Shown here: one piece after another, positions 25,269-32,439 of the stretch
How positions within the stretch are numbered: the stretch's first letter is position 1
Layout of the letters: the number at the start of each line of letters is the position of its first letter
Source of the DNA: a virus
IMG/VR virus record: IMGVR_UViG_3300001847_000419
Span: 1-32,439 of that record
Reading direction: 5' to 3' (one strand)
Length of the DNA stretch: 32,439 bases
Program-made: the position numbers and the translations under genes
The notes under the pieces: generated by a model
Database searches by the model: none
What the model was told of the DNA's origin: nothing
The model's input: only the letters and a program-made list of their open reading frames with translations

Positions 25269-25691
25269 ATGAAAAAAGAATATGACAAATTAAATGAGAC
25301 ACTCAATATTAAGAGTGATATTATTGAGGTGGAAAAAACTGCTGCGGAAATTATACCTGCTCCATCAAATCATGATGATATTAAAAAAGATTATGAATAT
25401 ACCAGAGCAAATTTATATTCTTTAATTGAAAAAGGACAAGAAGCAATTAATGGAATTATGGAGCTTGCAGGAGAATCAGCTTCTCCCAGAGCATATGAAG
25501 TTGCTGGGCAATTAATTAAAAATGTAGCTGATACTGCAGATAAATTAATAGATTTACAGAAGAAATTAAAAGAAGTAGAAGAGGATAATACAAAAACAAC
25601 AAATAATGTCACAAATAATGCTTTATTTGTTGGTTCCACTACAGAACTTTCTAAACTACTAAAGCAAGGTTTTCTAAATAATAAAGAGTAA
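25269..25691 (+). CDS. 16: Small terminase subunit gp16, 140 residues
   Basis: This is the DNA-recognition or regulatory subunit of the packaging terminase. The sequence DIKKDYEYTRANLYSLIEKG, then QEAINGIMELAGESASPRAY and EVAGQLIKNVADTADKLIDL, is typical of gp16 in T4-like phages: a helical core with a central coiled-coil pair that forms rings. The length is near T4 gp16 (164 residues). The C-terminus has NNALFVGSTTELSKLLKQG, the usual terminal motif. It is 6 nt downstream of gp15. Unlike T4, where gene 17 follows directly, gp17 here begins about 2.87 kb later, after three other genes. No clear ribosome site precedes the ATG. Confidence 0.88.
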   Translation: MKKEYDKLNETLNIKSDIIEVEKTAAEIIPAPSNHDDIKKDYEYTRANLYSLIEKGQEAINGIMELAGESASPRAYEVAGQLIKNVADTADKLIDLQKKLKEVEEDNTKTTNNVTNNALFVGSTTELSKLLKQGFLNNKE

Positions 25692-25702
25692 TATTTTTAA
25701 TC

Positions 25703-26935
25703 GTGCTTAGACTAGCTCATATAAAAGATAGACATATAAATGAGCATTGTGGTTGTGAAGATAATGCCGTAAAAGAATTGGAAAGTGGATTAAAAAAACT
25801 TTCTAATATTTCATATAATTCTATTGATCATTTAATGCATCGTATTATGAAAAAACATGGTATGACTGCAAAACAATTACATAATGCATTTGTAAGTAAG
25901 CATGATAAAACACCCGACACTTGGATTAAGGAAAAATCTACAATGAAAGAGTCAAAGAAGTCATTAAAAACATCAAATCCTTGTTGGAAGGGCTATAAGC
26001 CTGTTGGAACAAAAATGAAAAAGGGTAGAAAAGTTCCTAATTGTGTTCCAATTGAAGAAACAAAACATCACGTTAGATATTGTCCTAAATGTCAAAAGGA
26101 TGAGACCAGAGATGCATGTAAGTATGGACCAAAATATTGGGAGATGTTTTCTTTACCTTCAAAATTATCAGATGTAGCATTATCCACACCTACAGTAGAA
26201 TATAATCCAACTAAACCTCATCCAGGTAATTTTCCAGAATCTGTAGATCATGAGTATTCTATGGCTCGTTCAGAACTTTCTACAATCGTTTCTGCAGCAA
26301 AAAGACTTCGTAAAAAAATAGGAAAAGGTGAAGGAAATATTGAAGCATGGGTTCAATCAAAAATTACTAAAGCTGCAGATTATCTTGATACTGCAGCGGA
26401 TTATGTAGATAGTGGAGAAATGAAAACCGAAAGTGTTGGGTCACAAGTTAAACTAAAACCAGGATCTGGGTTAGGTGGTGGTGTTATTGTATATCCGCAA
26501 GGACAAGGACCAAAAATAAATCCTGGAGATCCAGAACCACAATTGCCAAAACTTCCAGGTGGATTTGTAAAACAAGCAAAAGCTCCTACTAAAAAAGAAC
26601 TTCAAGTAGCACACTATGAACCAGAAGGGGAATTAGTTGAATACTCAAACTGGAGAGCAGATTTTGGCTTGTCAGAAGATTGGCAAAAAGTCAATCGTAA
26701 AGATAAAACTGATGGCCTAAGCCCCGCTGCAGTCAAAGCATATCGTCGTGAACATCCTGGATCAAAACTTCAAACTGCAGTAACTGAGAAGAAACCAAAA
26801 GGTAAGAGAAAGAAACGTCGTTCATCTTTCTGTAGTCGTATGAAAGGAATGCGTTCTAAATTAACCTCAGCAAAAACTGCAAGAGACCCAGATTCAAGAA
26901 TTAATAAAGCGTTACGTCGCTGGAGATGTAGATGA
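25703..26935 (+). CDS. Mosaic Cys- and Lys/Arg-rich protein, 410 residues
   Basis: Starts with GTG at 25703; the ribosome site is weak. It looks like several cassettes joined by linkers. Residues 1-75 are helical, with HINEHCGCED. Residues 92-114, around NPCWKGYKPVGTKMKKGRKV, form a short basic Cys motif. Residues 125-145 contain CPKC (127, 130) and Cys139, possibly metal-binding. Residues about 182-235, with EYSMARSELSTIVSAAKRL and NIEAWVQSKITKAADYLDTA, form a helical module that from memory occurs in many unrelated cyanophage proteins. Residues 247-290 are a Gly/Pro linker. Residues 330-410 are strongly basic, with SSFCSRMKGMRSKLTSAKTA and RDPDSRINKALRRWRC; I recall this tail as a phage domain of unknown function (DUF6321-like, unverified). 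The basic end suggests contact with DNA or packaging into the head. The ATGA overlap with the next gene implies coupled translation. CGN arginine codons are much commoner than in the baseplate genes. Function unknown. Confidence 0.75.
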   Translation: MLRLAHIKDRHINEHCGCEDNAVKELESGLKKLSNISYNSIDHLMHRIMKKHGMTAKQLHNAFVSKHDKTPDTWIKEKSTMKESKKSLKTSNPCWKGYKPVGTKMKKGRKVPNCVPIEETKHHVRYCPKCQKDETRDACKYGPKYWEMFSLPSKLSDVALSTPTVEYNPTKPHPGNFPESVDHEYSMARSELSTIVSAAKRLRKKIGKGEGNIEAWVQSKITKAADYLDTAADYVDSGEMKTESVGSQVKLKPGSGLGGGVIVYPQGQGPKINPGDPEPQLPKLPGGFVKQAKAPTKKELQVAHYEPEGELVEYSNWRADFGLSEDWQKVNRKDKTDGLSPAAVKAYRREHPGSKLQTAVTEKKPKGKRKKRRSSFCSRMKGMRSKLTSAKTARDPDSRINKALRRWRCR

Positions 26936-27240
26936 AATCTTTTCAACAATTTTTATCAGAAAGTATTAATATTGCAGGAGATTTCAATGGAAATCTTTAT
27001 ATGAATTCCCCACAACAAGAAACAGCTACTGAATCTTTTCTTGCTGATGTTGTCTGGGAAGGAAAAATCTATCGTCTTCAAATAGAAGGTAAGATAATGA
27101 GTAAAACTGAGTTAGCTGAGAATTTGCAAAGTGAATATCCAGGTGCAATAGTTCATAACATATATCCAACTACAGATAGCTCTATAAAAATTAAAAGTTC
27201 ACAAAGATATAGACCAGAAAGACTTTCTTGGTCTGATTGA
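26932..27240 (+). CDS. Putative internal head protein with capsid-targeting-like N-terminus, 102 residues
   Basis: A small protein beginning MKSFQQFLSES. This resembles the T4 internal-protein capsid-targeting peptide (recalled as MKTYQEFIAEA), which directs proteins into the prohead core and is removed by protease gp21 after a Leu/Ile-x-Glu site. Here Leu-Ser-Glu10 followed by Ser11 fits that rule. The remainder (ATESFLADVVWEGKIYRLQI, then SKTELAENLQSEYPGAIVHN) looks like a small alpha/beta fold and ends LSWSD. No enzyme motif is visible. The start overlaps the previous stop (ATGA), so it is coupled to the Lys/Arg-rich 410-residue gene. Location between the terminase genes fits a head role. 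N-termini of this kind are common in marine T4-like phages, so the targeting role is plausible but untested. Confidence 0.65.
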   Translation: MKSFQQFLSESINIAGDFNGNLYMNSPQQETATESFLADVVWEGKIYRLQIEGKIMSKTELAENLQSEYPGAIVHNIYPTTDSSIKIKSSQRYRPERLSWSD

Positions 27241-27252
27241 GAGGTATAAACG

Positions 27253-28554
27253 ATGGCCCAGTGGAATAAATCTTCACAAGATTATTTAAATCAAGAAAGA
27301 ACGCTCTTTGAAGTTTATATGAGAGCAGATAAGTATGGAAATGTTTATGATGATCTTGGTCAAGGATTTAGTGGAGATTTATTTGGGAGACTTAAAGTTT
27401 CTAATCCTTATACATTATTTGATGATACACATAGATATGCAAATGATGGTCAATTTAGCGATGTAGTAATTGGAACTGGATCAACAATAGGAATTGTTAC
27501 TGCACAAAGTACTGCATTTTTAGGAATTGGAACCACCGCAGGATGTTCAATTATTCGTGAGAGTAAAAGGGTATTTTCTTATCAACCAGGAAAATCTTTA
27601 CAAGTTCTTCAAACCTTTGTTCTAAATCCAGCAAAAAGTAATTTAGTTCAAAGAGTTGGCTATGGCTCTTCAGAAAATGGAATATTTTTAGAATTAAATA
27701 ATTTTCAAACTAATATTGTTAAAAGAACATCTATATCAGGAGTTACAACAACAGTTTCTATTCCACAAAATCAATGGAATTTTGATACTTTAGATGGAAC
27801 AGGGCCAAGTACATCAAATCCAAGTGGACTTAATTTAGATTTAACAAAAGCTCAAATTTTATTTACAGAGTATGAATGGTTAGGTGTAGGGTGTGTTAGA
27901 GTTGGATTTGCAAATTCAAACGGAAAATTTCATATAGCGCATATTTTTAATCATGCAAATATTTTAGATAGCGTTTATATTACTACAGCAACTCTTCCTG
28001 TTCGTTATGAAATTTTAAATACTGCTGATGTTGGAACTGCTTCCACCATGAAGCAAATTTGCGTTTCTGTACAATCTAATGGTGGATATGAAAAAAAAGT
28101 TATAGAAACTATAGCTAAACGAGGAGCGGCAATTACAGGCATAGGTCAGTCCTATTTTCCAATTGTTTCTATTAAATTGGCTCCAGGAAGAGAAGATGCA
28201 ATTGTAATTCCATCACAATTTACTGCACTCCCACTTTCAAATAATATAAACTATGAGATTGTACTAATAAAAAACGCCACTCTAGTTGGTGCAGCTTTTT
28301 CAGTTTCAGATTCAAATAATGTTCATTATGATACTAGTGCTTCTGGATTATCTGGAGGTAAAGTTGTTAATATTAAATATATAACTGGGTCAAATCAATC
28401 TGGGGGAGCAATATCAGTAGATCAACAATATAATTGGGATATGCAATTGGGAAGAACTCAATCGAAGGTAAGTGATATATACACATTGGCAGCTAGAACT
28501 ATAAGTGGATCAGGTGATGTTATAGGCTCATTATCTTTTTATGATTTAACATAA
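27253..28554 (+). CDS. Virion structural protein, 433 residues
   Basis: The ATG follows GAGAGG at 27239-27244 with 8-nt spacing. The N-terminus (QWNKSSQDYLNQERTLFEVY) is followed by FGRLKVSNPYTLFDDTHRY, FSYQPGKSLQVLQTF, RVGYGSSENGIFLELNN and TEYEWLGVGCVRVGFANSNG. From memory this pattern belongs to a family of cyanophage structural proteins of undefined role. The protein is beta-rich with Gly/Ser/Thr-rich loops, and the middle (DTLDGTGPSTSNPSGLNLDL) has a conserved D-G-T-G-P turn. The C-terminus ends LSFYDLT. No catalytic or binding motif is evident. It lies 3 nt before gp17 and is the last gene of the island between terminase subunits. A capsid-decoration or fibre role is possible; I cannot choose. 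Confidence 0.75.
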   Translation: MAQWNKSSQDYLNQERTLFEVYMRADKYGNVYDDLGQGFSGDLFGRLKVSNPYTLFDDTHRYANDGQFSDVVIGTGSTIGIVTAQSTAFLGIGTTAGCSIIRESKRVFSYQPGKSLQVLQTFVLNPAKSNLVQRVGYGSSENGIFLELNNFQTNIVKRTSISGVTTTVSIPQNQWNFDTLDGTGPSTSNPSGLNLDLTKAQILFTEYEWLGVGCVRVGFANSNGKFHIAHIFNHANILDSVYITTATLPVRYEILNTADVGTASTMKQICVSVQSNGGYEKKVIETIAKRGAAITGIGQSYFPIVSIKLAPGREDAIVIPSQFTALPLSNNINYEIVLIKNATLVGAAFSVSDSNNVHYDTSASGLSGGKVVNIKYITGSNQSGGAISVDQQYNWDMQLGRTQSKVSDIYTLAARTISGSGDVIGSLSFYDLT

Positions 28555-28557
28555 CTC

Positions 28558-30279
28558 ATGGCAATTCAAGATATTCAATTAAAACAAACAGATGCTTATC
28601 TTTCTAACCCTAATCTAAAAAGGGCTAATGTTAGCATACCATGGACTGCTGAGCAAATGGCAGAGTGGGCTAAATGTTTTAATGATCCAGTATATTTTGC
28701 CAAAACTTATATTAAAATTGTATCTCTTGATCATGGTCTAGTTCCATTTAGTCTTTATCAATTTCAAGAAAAATTAATTACTAGGTTCCATGAAAACAGA
28801 TTTAATATCTGCAAGATGCCACGACAGACTGGAAAATCAACAACTGTTGTATCATATCTTTTACATTATGCAGTTTTTAACGATAACGTAAATATTGCAA
28901 TTCTTGCTAACAAAGCATCTACTGCTAGAGACCTTCTACAGCGTCTACAACTGGCTTATGAAAATTTACCCAAATGGATGCAGCAAGGGGTCATACAGTG
29001 GAATAGAGGCTCTCTGGAGCTAGAGAATGGCTCTAAAATCATTGCAGCATCAACTTCAGCATCTGCCGTTCGTGGTGGTTCTTACAACATCATTTTCTTA
29101 GACGAATTTGCGTTCATTCCAAATCATATTGCAGATGATTTCTTTGCATCTACCTACCCTACAATTTCATCTGGACAAAGTACAAAGGTAATTATCGTTT
29201 CTACCCCAAGGGGTATGAACCATTTTTATCGCAAATGGCATGATGCTGAGAGAGGAAAAAATGAATATGTTCCTACTGACGTTCATTGGTCAGAAGTTCC
29301 TGGAAGAGATGAGAAGTGGAAAGCTCAAACAATTGCAAATACTTCAGAGGAACAATTTAAGGTAGAGTTTGAGTGTGAATTTCTTGGCTCTATCAACACT
29401 CTGATTAATCCAACAAAACTTAAAAATCTTGTTTATGAAGATCCTATAAAAAGAAATGCTGGATTAGATATCTATGAACATCCTCAAAAAGAACATAATT
29501 ATTTGATGACAGTTGACGTTGCTCGTGGTCTTGGCAATGATTATTCAGCATTCATCATATTTGATATTACTAATTTTCCATATAAAGTTGTAGGAAAATA
29601 TCGTAATAATGAAATTAAACCCATGCTATTTCCAAGCATTGTTAATGAAGTTGCACGAGGATATAATAATGCTTGGATATTAATAGAAGTCAACGATATT
29701 GGAGATCAAGTAGCAAATATTTTACATTTTGATTTAGAATATGATAATATTTTAATGTGCGCTATGAGAGGACGTGCAGGGCAACTTGTTGGTTCTGGAT
29801 TTAGTGGTAAAAAATCTCAACTAGGCGTTCGCATGACTGCGGCTGTTAAAAAGTTAGGATGTTCAAACTTAAAAACATTAATGGAGGATGACAAGTTAAC
29901 GACTGTAGATTATGATATTATTTCAGAATTGACTACATTCTCTCAAAGACATAATTCATTTGAAGCTGAAGAGGGTTGTAATGATGATCTTGCAATGTGC
30001 TTAGTTATTTTTGCTTGGTTAGTTGCACAAGATTATTTTAAAGAAATGACGGATAATGATGTCCGTAAAAGAATTTATGAAGAGCAGAAAAACCAAATTG
30101 AACAAGACATGTCTCCATTTGGGTTTATTTCCGATGGTTTAGAAGAACTTACAGTTGAAGTGGATAAAAACACTGGAGACCATTGGATGTTTGCGACAAA
30201 TGAAAATAAAAATGAACCTATTGATATTTGGAATGTTGATGAGTATGGAGATCGCTCATACATGTGGGAATATAGATAA
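28558..30279 (+). CDS. 17: Large terminase subunit gp17 (ATPase-nuclease), 573 residues
   Basis: The motor that cuts the DNA concatemer and drives it into the prohead through the portal. N-terminal ATPase: Walker A at residues 88-95 (PRQTGKST), Walker B at about 178-183 (IIFLDE, with Asp182-Glu183), and a coupling motif at about 211-220 (VIIVSTPRGM). C-terminal RNase H-like nuclease: Asp320 in MTVDVARG, Asp380 in EVNDIGDQ, and Asp476-Asp477 in EGCNDDLAM are the likely metal ligands. The N-terminal part has TAEQMAEWAKCFNDPVYFAK and LYQFQEKLI, with the adenine-binding Gln-type motif. The length is close to T4 gp17 (610 residues). The gene is intact, with no intron or intein. It starts 3 nt after the previous stop with a weak ribosome site, and its stop overlaps the next ATG (TAATG). 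Confidence 0.96.
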   Translation: MAIQDIQLKQTDAYLSNPNLKRANVSIPWTAEQMAEWAKCFNDPVYFAKTYIKIVSLDHGLVPFSLYQFQEKLITRFHENRFNICKMPRQTGKSTTVVSYLLHYAVFNDNVNIAILANKASTARDLLQRLQLAYENLPKWMQQGVIQWNRGSLELENGSKIIAASTSASAVRGGSYNIIFLDEFAFIPNHIADDFFASTYPTISSGQSTKVIIVSTPRGMNHFYRKWHDAERGKNEYVPTDVHWSEVPGRDEKWKAQTIANTSEEQFKVEFECEFLGSINTLINPTKLKNLVYEDPIKRNAGLDIYEHPQKEHNYLMTVDVARGLGNDYSAFIIFDITNFPYKVVGKYRNNEIKPMLFPSIVNEVARGYNNAWILIEVNDIGDQVANILHFDLEYDNILMCAMRGRAGQLVGSGFSGKKSQLGVRMTAAVKKLGCSNLKTLMEDDKLTTVDYDIISELTTFSQRHNSFEAEEGCNDDLAMCLVIFAWLVAQDYFKEMTDNDVRKRIYEEQKNQIEQDMSPFGFISDGLEELTVEVDKNTGDHWMFATNENKNEPIDIWNVDEYGDRSYMWEYR

Positions 30280-30506
30280 TGGATTTAGAAAAACAGTTTG
30301 AGATAGAACATCTATTATTTACTGAAAGAAAATGTAGAGTATGTGGTATTAAAAAAAATTTAATAGATGATTTTTATAAAATTAGAAAAAATAATACTCT
30401 TTTATCATCATACTCTTATGAGTGTAGAGAATGTACTATAAAGAGAGTTAAGAAATCAAGAATGTCAAAAACATACTCAACGGATTGGAATTATCCTGAT
30501 TGGTAA
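30279..30506 (+). CDS. Four-cysteine zinc-ribbon-like protein, 75 residues
   Basis: Two CxxC pairs, Cys19-Cys22 (KCRVCG) and Cys49-Cys52 (ECRECT), separated by 26 residues, are the layout of a single zinc ribbon. The segment after the first pair (LIDDFYKIRKNN) and the basic stretch after the second (IKRVKKSRMSK) resemble the N-terminal zinc finger that precedes HNH nuclease domains in phages, but no HNH motif (His-Asn-His) follows. So this is either a free zinc-ribbon protein or the remnant of a homing endonuclease. The C-terminus is TDWNYPDW. Its start overlaps the gp17 stop by one base, and it is followed by the 81-nt gap before gp18. DNA binding is inferred from the fold only. Confidence 0.7.
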   Translation: MDLEKQFEIEHLLFTERKCRVCGIKKNLIDDFYKIRKNNTLLSSYSYECRECTIKRVKKSRMSKTYSTDWNYPDW

Positions 30507-30587
30507 ACATTCATGCATCGTTTCCCCAATTAAGATACTCATTTTAATAAATATTTCTAGATAAATCTGGACTGTAGGAGAATAAAG
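30507..30587 (+). other. Gap before gp18 with control signals
   Basis: An 81-nt AT-rich non-coding gap and the longest intergenic stretch in the window. It holds a late-promoter-like octamer (30546-30553) and a strong AGGAG ribosome site at 30576-30580, 7 nt before the gp18 ATG. No stable stem-loop terminator was seen. Confidence 0.7.
30546..30553 (+). promoter_or_regulatory. Putative late promoter for gp18 tail sheath
   Basis: AATAAATA matches seven of eight positions of the T4 late consensus. By T4 spacing transcription would start near 30559, giving a leader of about 29 nt that carries the AGGAG ribosome site. A second, poorer AGATAAAT at 30559-30566 lies too close to be a separate promoter. 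A dedicated late promoter fits the high copy number of sheath protein. Confidence 0.55.
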
Positions 30588-32439
30588 ATGCCGCTAAATT
30601 TAGCATCTCCTGGATTTGTAGTCAAGGAAATTGATTTAACCACTGGTAGAACTACTCCCTCTGTTAATAAAGTTGGTGCTCTTGTCGCACCTTTTGCTCA
30701 GGGGCCTATAAATGTTCCGATATTGATCGAAAATGAAAACGATCTATTGAAAACTTTTGGACAACCATATTCAATAGACAACCATTATGAACAGTGGTTG
30801 TCTGCATCATCTTACCTTGCTTATGGTGGAACATTAAGAGTTGTAAGAGCAAATGATGTTGATTTAACAAATGGTTTTGTTGGAACTGCAACAAGTGTTA
30901 AAATTAATAGTATAGATCATTATAATGCTCTTGGATATGATCAAAACATTCTTTCAAATGTTTTAGTAGCAGCAAGAAATCCAGGTTCTTGGTCAAATGG
31001 AATTAGAGTTGCAATTATTGATAGCAAATCTGATCAAATTTTAACAGGATTTAATACAACTGGAGTTACAACATCAATTGCAGTTGGTTATGGAATTACA
31101 CAATCTTTATATGGAACAGTTAATCCTGGAATTGGAACTACATCTATTTTAACTGGATATTTAAAAGGAATTGTTACTGGTATCGGCGTAAGTCAAGTTG
31201 AAGTCAAAGTTTTAAGTTATACAGAAAATAATGTAGAAACACTAGTAGATTATCAACCATCAGGAAATTGGAAATTCTCAAGTGGAACTTCAGTTGGTGT
31301 TACTACATCTGGACAAACAGTTTCTTATGGAACTACAACTTATTCCGCAAGTCTTGATTGGTTTGATCAGCAGACAGTTGGTTTGACTACAGCATCTAGC
31401 GTAAATTGGAACAATCTTGCACCAAGACCTGCAACGTCTGCTTATGCAAATGCAAGAAATTCAAGATTTGATGAAGTTCATGTTGTTGTGATTGATGCTC
31501 TAGGTACAGTTACTGGAAATGCGGGAACAATTCTCGAAAAGCATTTAAGTCTTTCTAAAGCAGTAGATGCTGATTTTTCAGTAGGAAATCCTTCTTATTG
31601 GAGAAAGTATCTTGCGAATAATTCAAGTTATATTTTTGGTCTTGGAGGTCCTACAGGAATTGTAACATCAAGTTATAGTTCTGGATTTAATTTAGTATCT
31701 AATGGTTCATGGGATCAAAACGCAAATGGTATTAAATTTGGAGGTTATGGATCTGTTACTTCAGAATTGACTAGAGGAACGGATTATTCTGGAATTTCTA
31801 CATATTCAATTGGAACTTCAGGAGCCTTAACTGCAACACTTGGAAATCTTTCATCTGGTTATGATTTATTTGAAAATCCAGATAATTTTAAAGTAGATTT
31901 CTTATTGATGGGATCTGCTGCATATGCTAAAGAAACTGCACAAGCCTTAGCAAATAAAATTATTTCTATAGCTGAACTTAGAAAAGATGCTGTTGCATTT
32001 GTTTCTCCATATAGAGGTGCTGCACTTACTGATACTTCAGATCAATATTCTATAAATGTAAAATCTGCCGAAGATATTACAAATAATTTGATATCATTCT
32101 ATTCTCCTGTTGCATCATCATCATATGTAGTATTTGATAGTGGATACAAATACATGTATGATAGATTTTCAGATACTTTTAGATATGTTCCTTTGAATGG
32201 AGATATTGCTGGTATTTGTGCCAGAAATGATATTAATAATTATCCTTGGTATTCTCCAGCAGGAACAGTAAGAGGTTCTGTCTTAAATGCAGTCAAACTT
32301 GCTTATAATCCTTCAAAATCACAGAGAGATAGACTTTTCTCAAATAGAATTAACCCAGTAATTTTCTCACCTGGAGCTGGAATTGTTCTTTATGGTGATA
32401 AAACTGGACTTGCAAGAGCATCTGCATTTGATCGTATCA
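30588..32439 (+). CDS. 18: Tail sheath protein gp18 (partial, runs off the window)
   Basis: The open frame continues uninterrupted to the window end, giving 617 codons without a stop. The N-terminus (LNLASPGFVVKEIDLTTGRT, then NKVGALVAPFAQGPINVPIL) is the conserved sheath N-terminal arm and first domain. ENDLLKTFGQPYSIDNHYEQ and SYLAYGGTLRVVRAND follow. Near the right edge, PVIFSPGAGIVLYGDKT and ARASAFDRI mark the start of the conserved C-terminal core that forms the inner sheath layer. The protein assembles as stacked hexameric rings around the tail tube and contracts on infection. T4 gp18 is 659 residues; this copy will be longer, since much of the C-terminal domain is still to come. The middle region is Gly/Thr/Ser-rich, with GIGTTS-type strings like those in gp7. 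The start is fixed by AGGAG at 30576-30580. Confidence 0.96.
   Translation, partial: MPLNLASPGFVVKEIDLTTGRTTPSVNKVGALVAPFAQGPINVPILIENENDLLKTFGQPYSIDNHYEQWLSASSYLAYGGTLRVVRANDVDLTNGFVGTATSVKINSIDHYNALGYDQNILSNVLVAARNPGSWSNGIRVAIIDSKSDQILTGFNTTGVTTSIAVGYGITQSLYGTVNPGIGTTSILTGYLKGIVTGIGVSQVEVKVLSYTENNVETLVDYQPSGNWKFSSGTSVGVTTSGQTVSYGTTTYSASLDWFDQQTVGLTTASSVNWNNLAPRPATSAYANARNSRFDEVHVVVIDALGTVTGNAGTILEKHLSLSKAVDADFSVGNPSYWRKYLANNSSYIFGLGGPTGIVTSSYSSGFNLVSNGSWDQNANGIKFGGYGSVTSELTRGTDYSGISTYSIGTSGALTATLGNLSSGYDLFENPDNFKVDFLLMGSAAYAKETAQALANKIISIAELRKDAVAFVSPYRGAALTDTSDQYSINVKSAEDITNNLISFYSPVASSSYVVFDSGYKYMYDRFSDTFRYVPLNGDIAGICARNDINNYPWYSPAGTVRGSVLNAVKLAYNPSKSQRDRLFSNRINPVIFSPGAGIVLYGDKTGLARASAFDRI

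Noticed and set aside
2857-25639. Minus-strand open frames of 60-82 codons (for example at 2857-3060, 11898-12104, 17530-17766, 25005-25253)
   Set aside because: All lie inside strongly supported + strand genes, have low-complexity or Cys/Ser/Ile-rich translations typical of antisense shadows, and have no supporting context.
25674-25680. CTAAATA near the end of gp16 as a promoter for the 410-residue gene
   Set aside because: Lies in coding sequence, is only a partial match, and such 7-mers are frequent by chance in DNA this AT-rich. It remains possible but is not supported.
28558-30279. Intron or intein in gp17
   Set aside because: All ATPase and nuclease motifs are in one continuous frame of normal family length.
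30507-30587. Rho-independent terminator after the zinc-ribbon gene
   Set aside because: No GC-rich stem followed by a T run is present; the TCTAGA palindrome at 30555-30560 is too short.
30706-30894. Minus-strand 62-codon frame within the start of gp18
   Set aside because: It is antisense to the well-conserved sheath N-terminal region; its Gln/His-rich translation looks like a shadow.
1-32439. tRNA genes, CRISPR arrays, insertion sequences, integrase or attachment sites
   Set aside because: No cloverleaf-like sequence, spaced direct repeats, transposase or recombinase motif was recognised, and gene packing leaves almost no room for them.

Overview
The window is an AT-rich stretch of a tailed-phage genome. 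All convincing genes lie on the + strand and are packed end to end, often with 1-4 nt overlaps. Gene order and protein motifs match the virion module of T4-like marine myoviruses (the cyanophage/pelagiphage type): gp6 end, gp7, gp8, a giant DUF4815-type baseplate/fibre protein, small proteins, gp13, gp14, gp15, gp16, three accessory proteins, gp17, a small zinc protein, and gp18 (cut by the window end). The very low GC and the marine-type gene set suggest a phage of Prochlorococcus, Synechococcus or SAR11. Nothing in the window (tRNA, metabolic gene, integrase) decides between these hosts.

Layout. 1-194: C-terminus of a probable gp6 baseplate wedge protein. 196-12153: a 3,985-residue gp7-like baseplate wedge protein, about four times the size of T4 gp7, built mostly of repeated beta modules. 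12194-13750: gp8. 13754-21019: a 2,421-residue DUF4815-type protein in the slot of T4 gp9/gp10. 21016-21388: two tiny overlapping genes. 21415-22232: a 114-residue beta protein and a 157-residue fibre-like protein in the slot of T4 gp11/gp12/wac. 22232-25262: neck proteins gp13 and gp14 and tail terminator gp15. 25269-25691: small terminase gp16. 25703-28554: an island of three genes separating the terminase subunits. 28558-30279: large terminase gp17. 30279-30506: a four-cysteine zinc-ribbon protein. 30588-end: tail sheath gp18, still open at the window end.

Together the genes encode the baseplate wedge, neck, tail completion, DNA packaging motor and contractile sheath. Three AT-rich motifs matching or nearly matching the T4 late promoter TATAAATA precede gp8 (exact match), the 114-residue gene and gp18, which suggests late transcription by a gp55/gp33/gp45-type system encoded elsewhere.

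The most notable points are: (i) several beta-repeat families shared between gp7, gp8, the DUF4815 protein and gp14, as if one pool of modules has spread over the virion surface; (ii) gp7 carrying its recognisable core at the N-terminus and then about 3,600 residues of repeats; (iii) a small gene between the terminase subunits whose N-terminus resembles the T4 capsid-targeting sequence and a prohead-protease site, pointing to an internal, possibly injected head protein; (iv) next to it, translationally coupled, a mosaic Cys- and Lys/Arg-rich protein. No mobile element, CRISPR array, tRNA or rRNA was seen. There is no gene-free stretch longer than about 81 bases.
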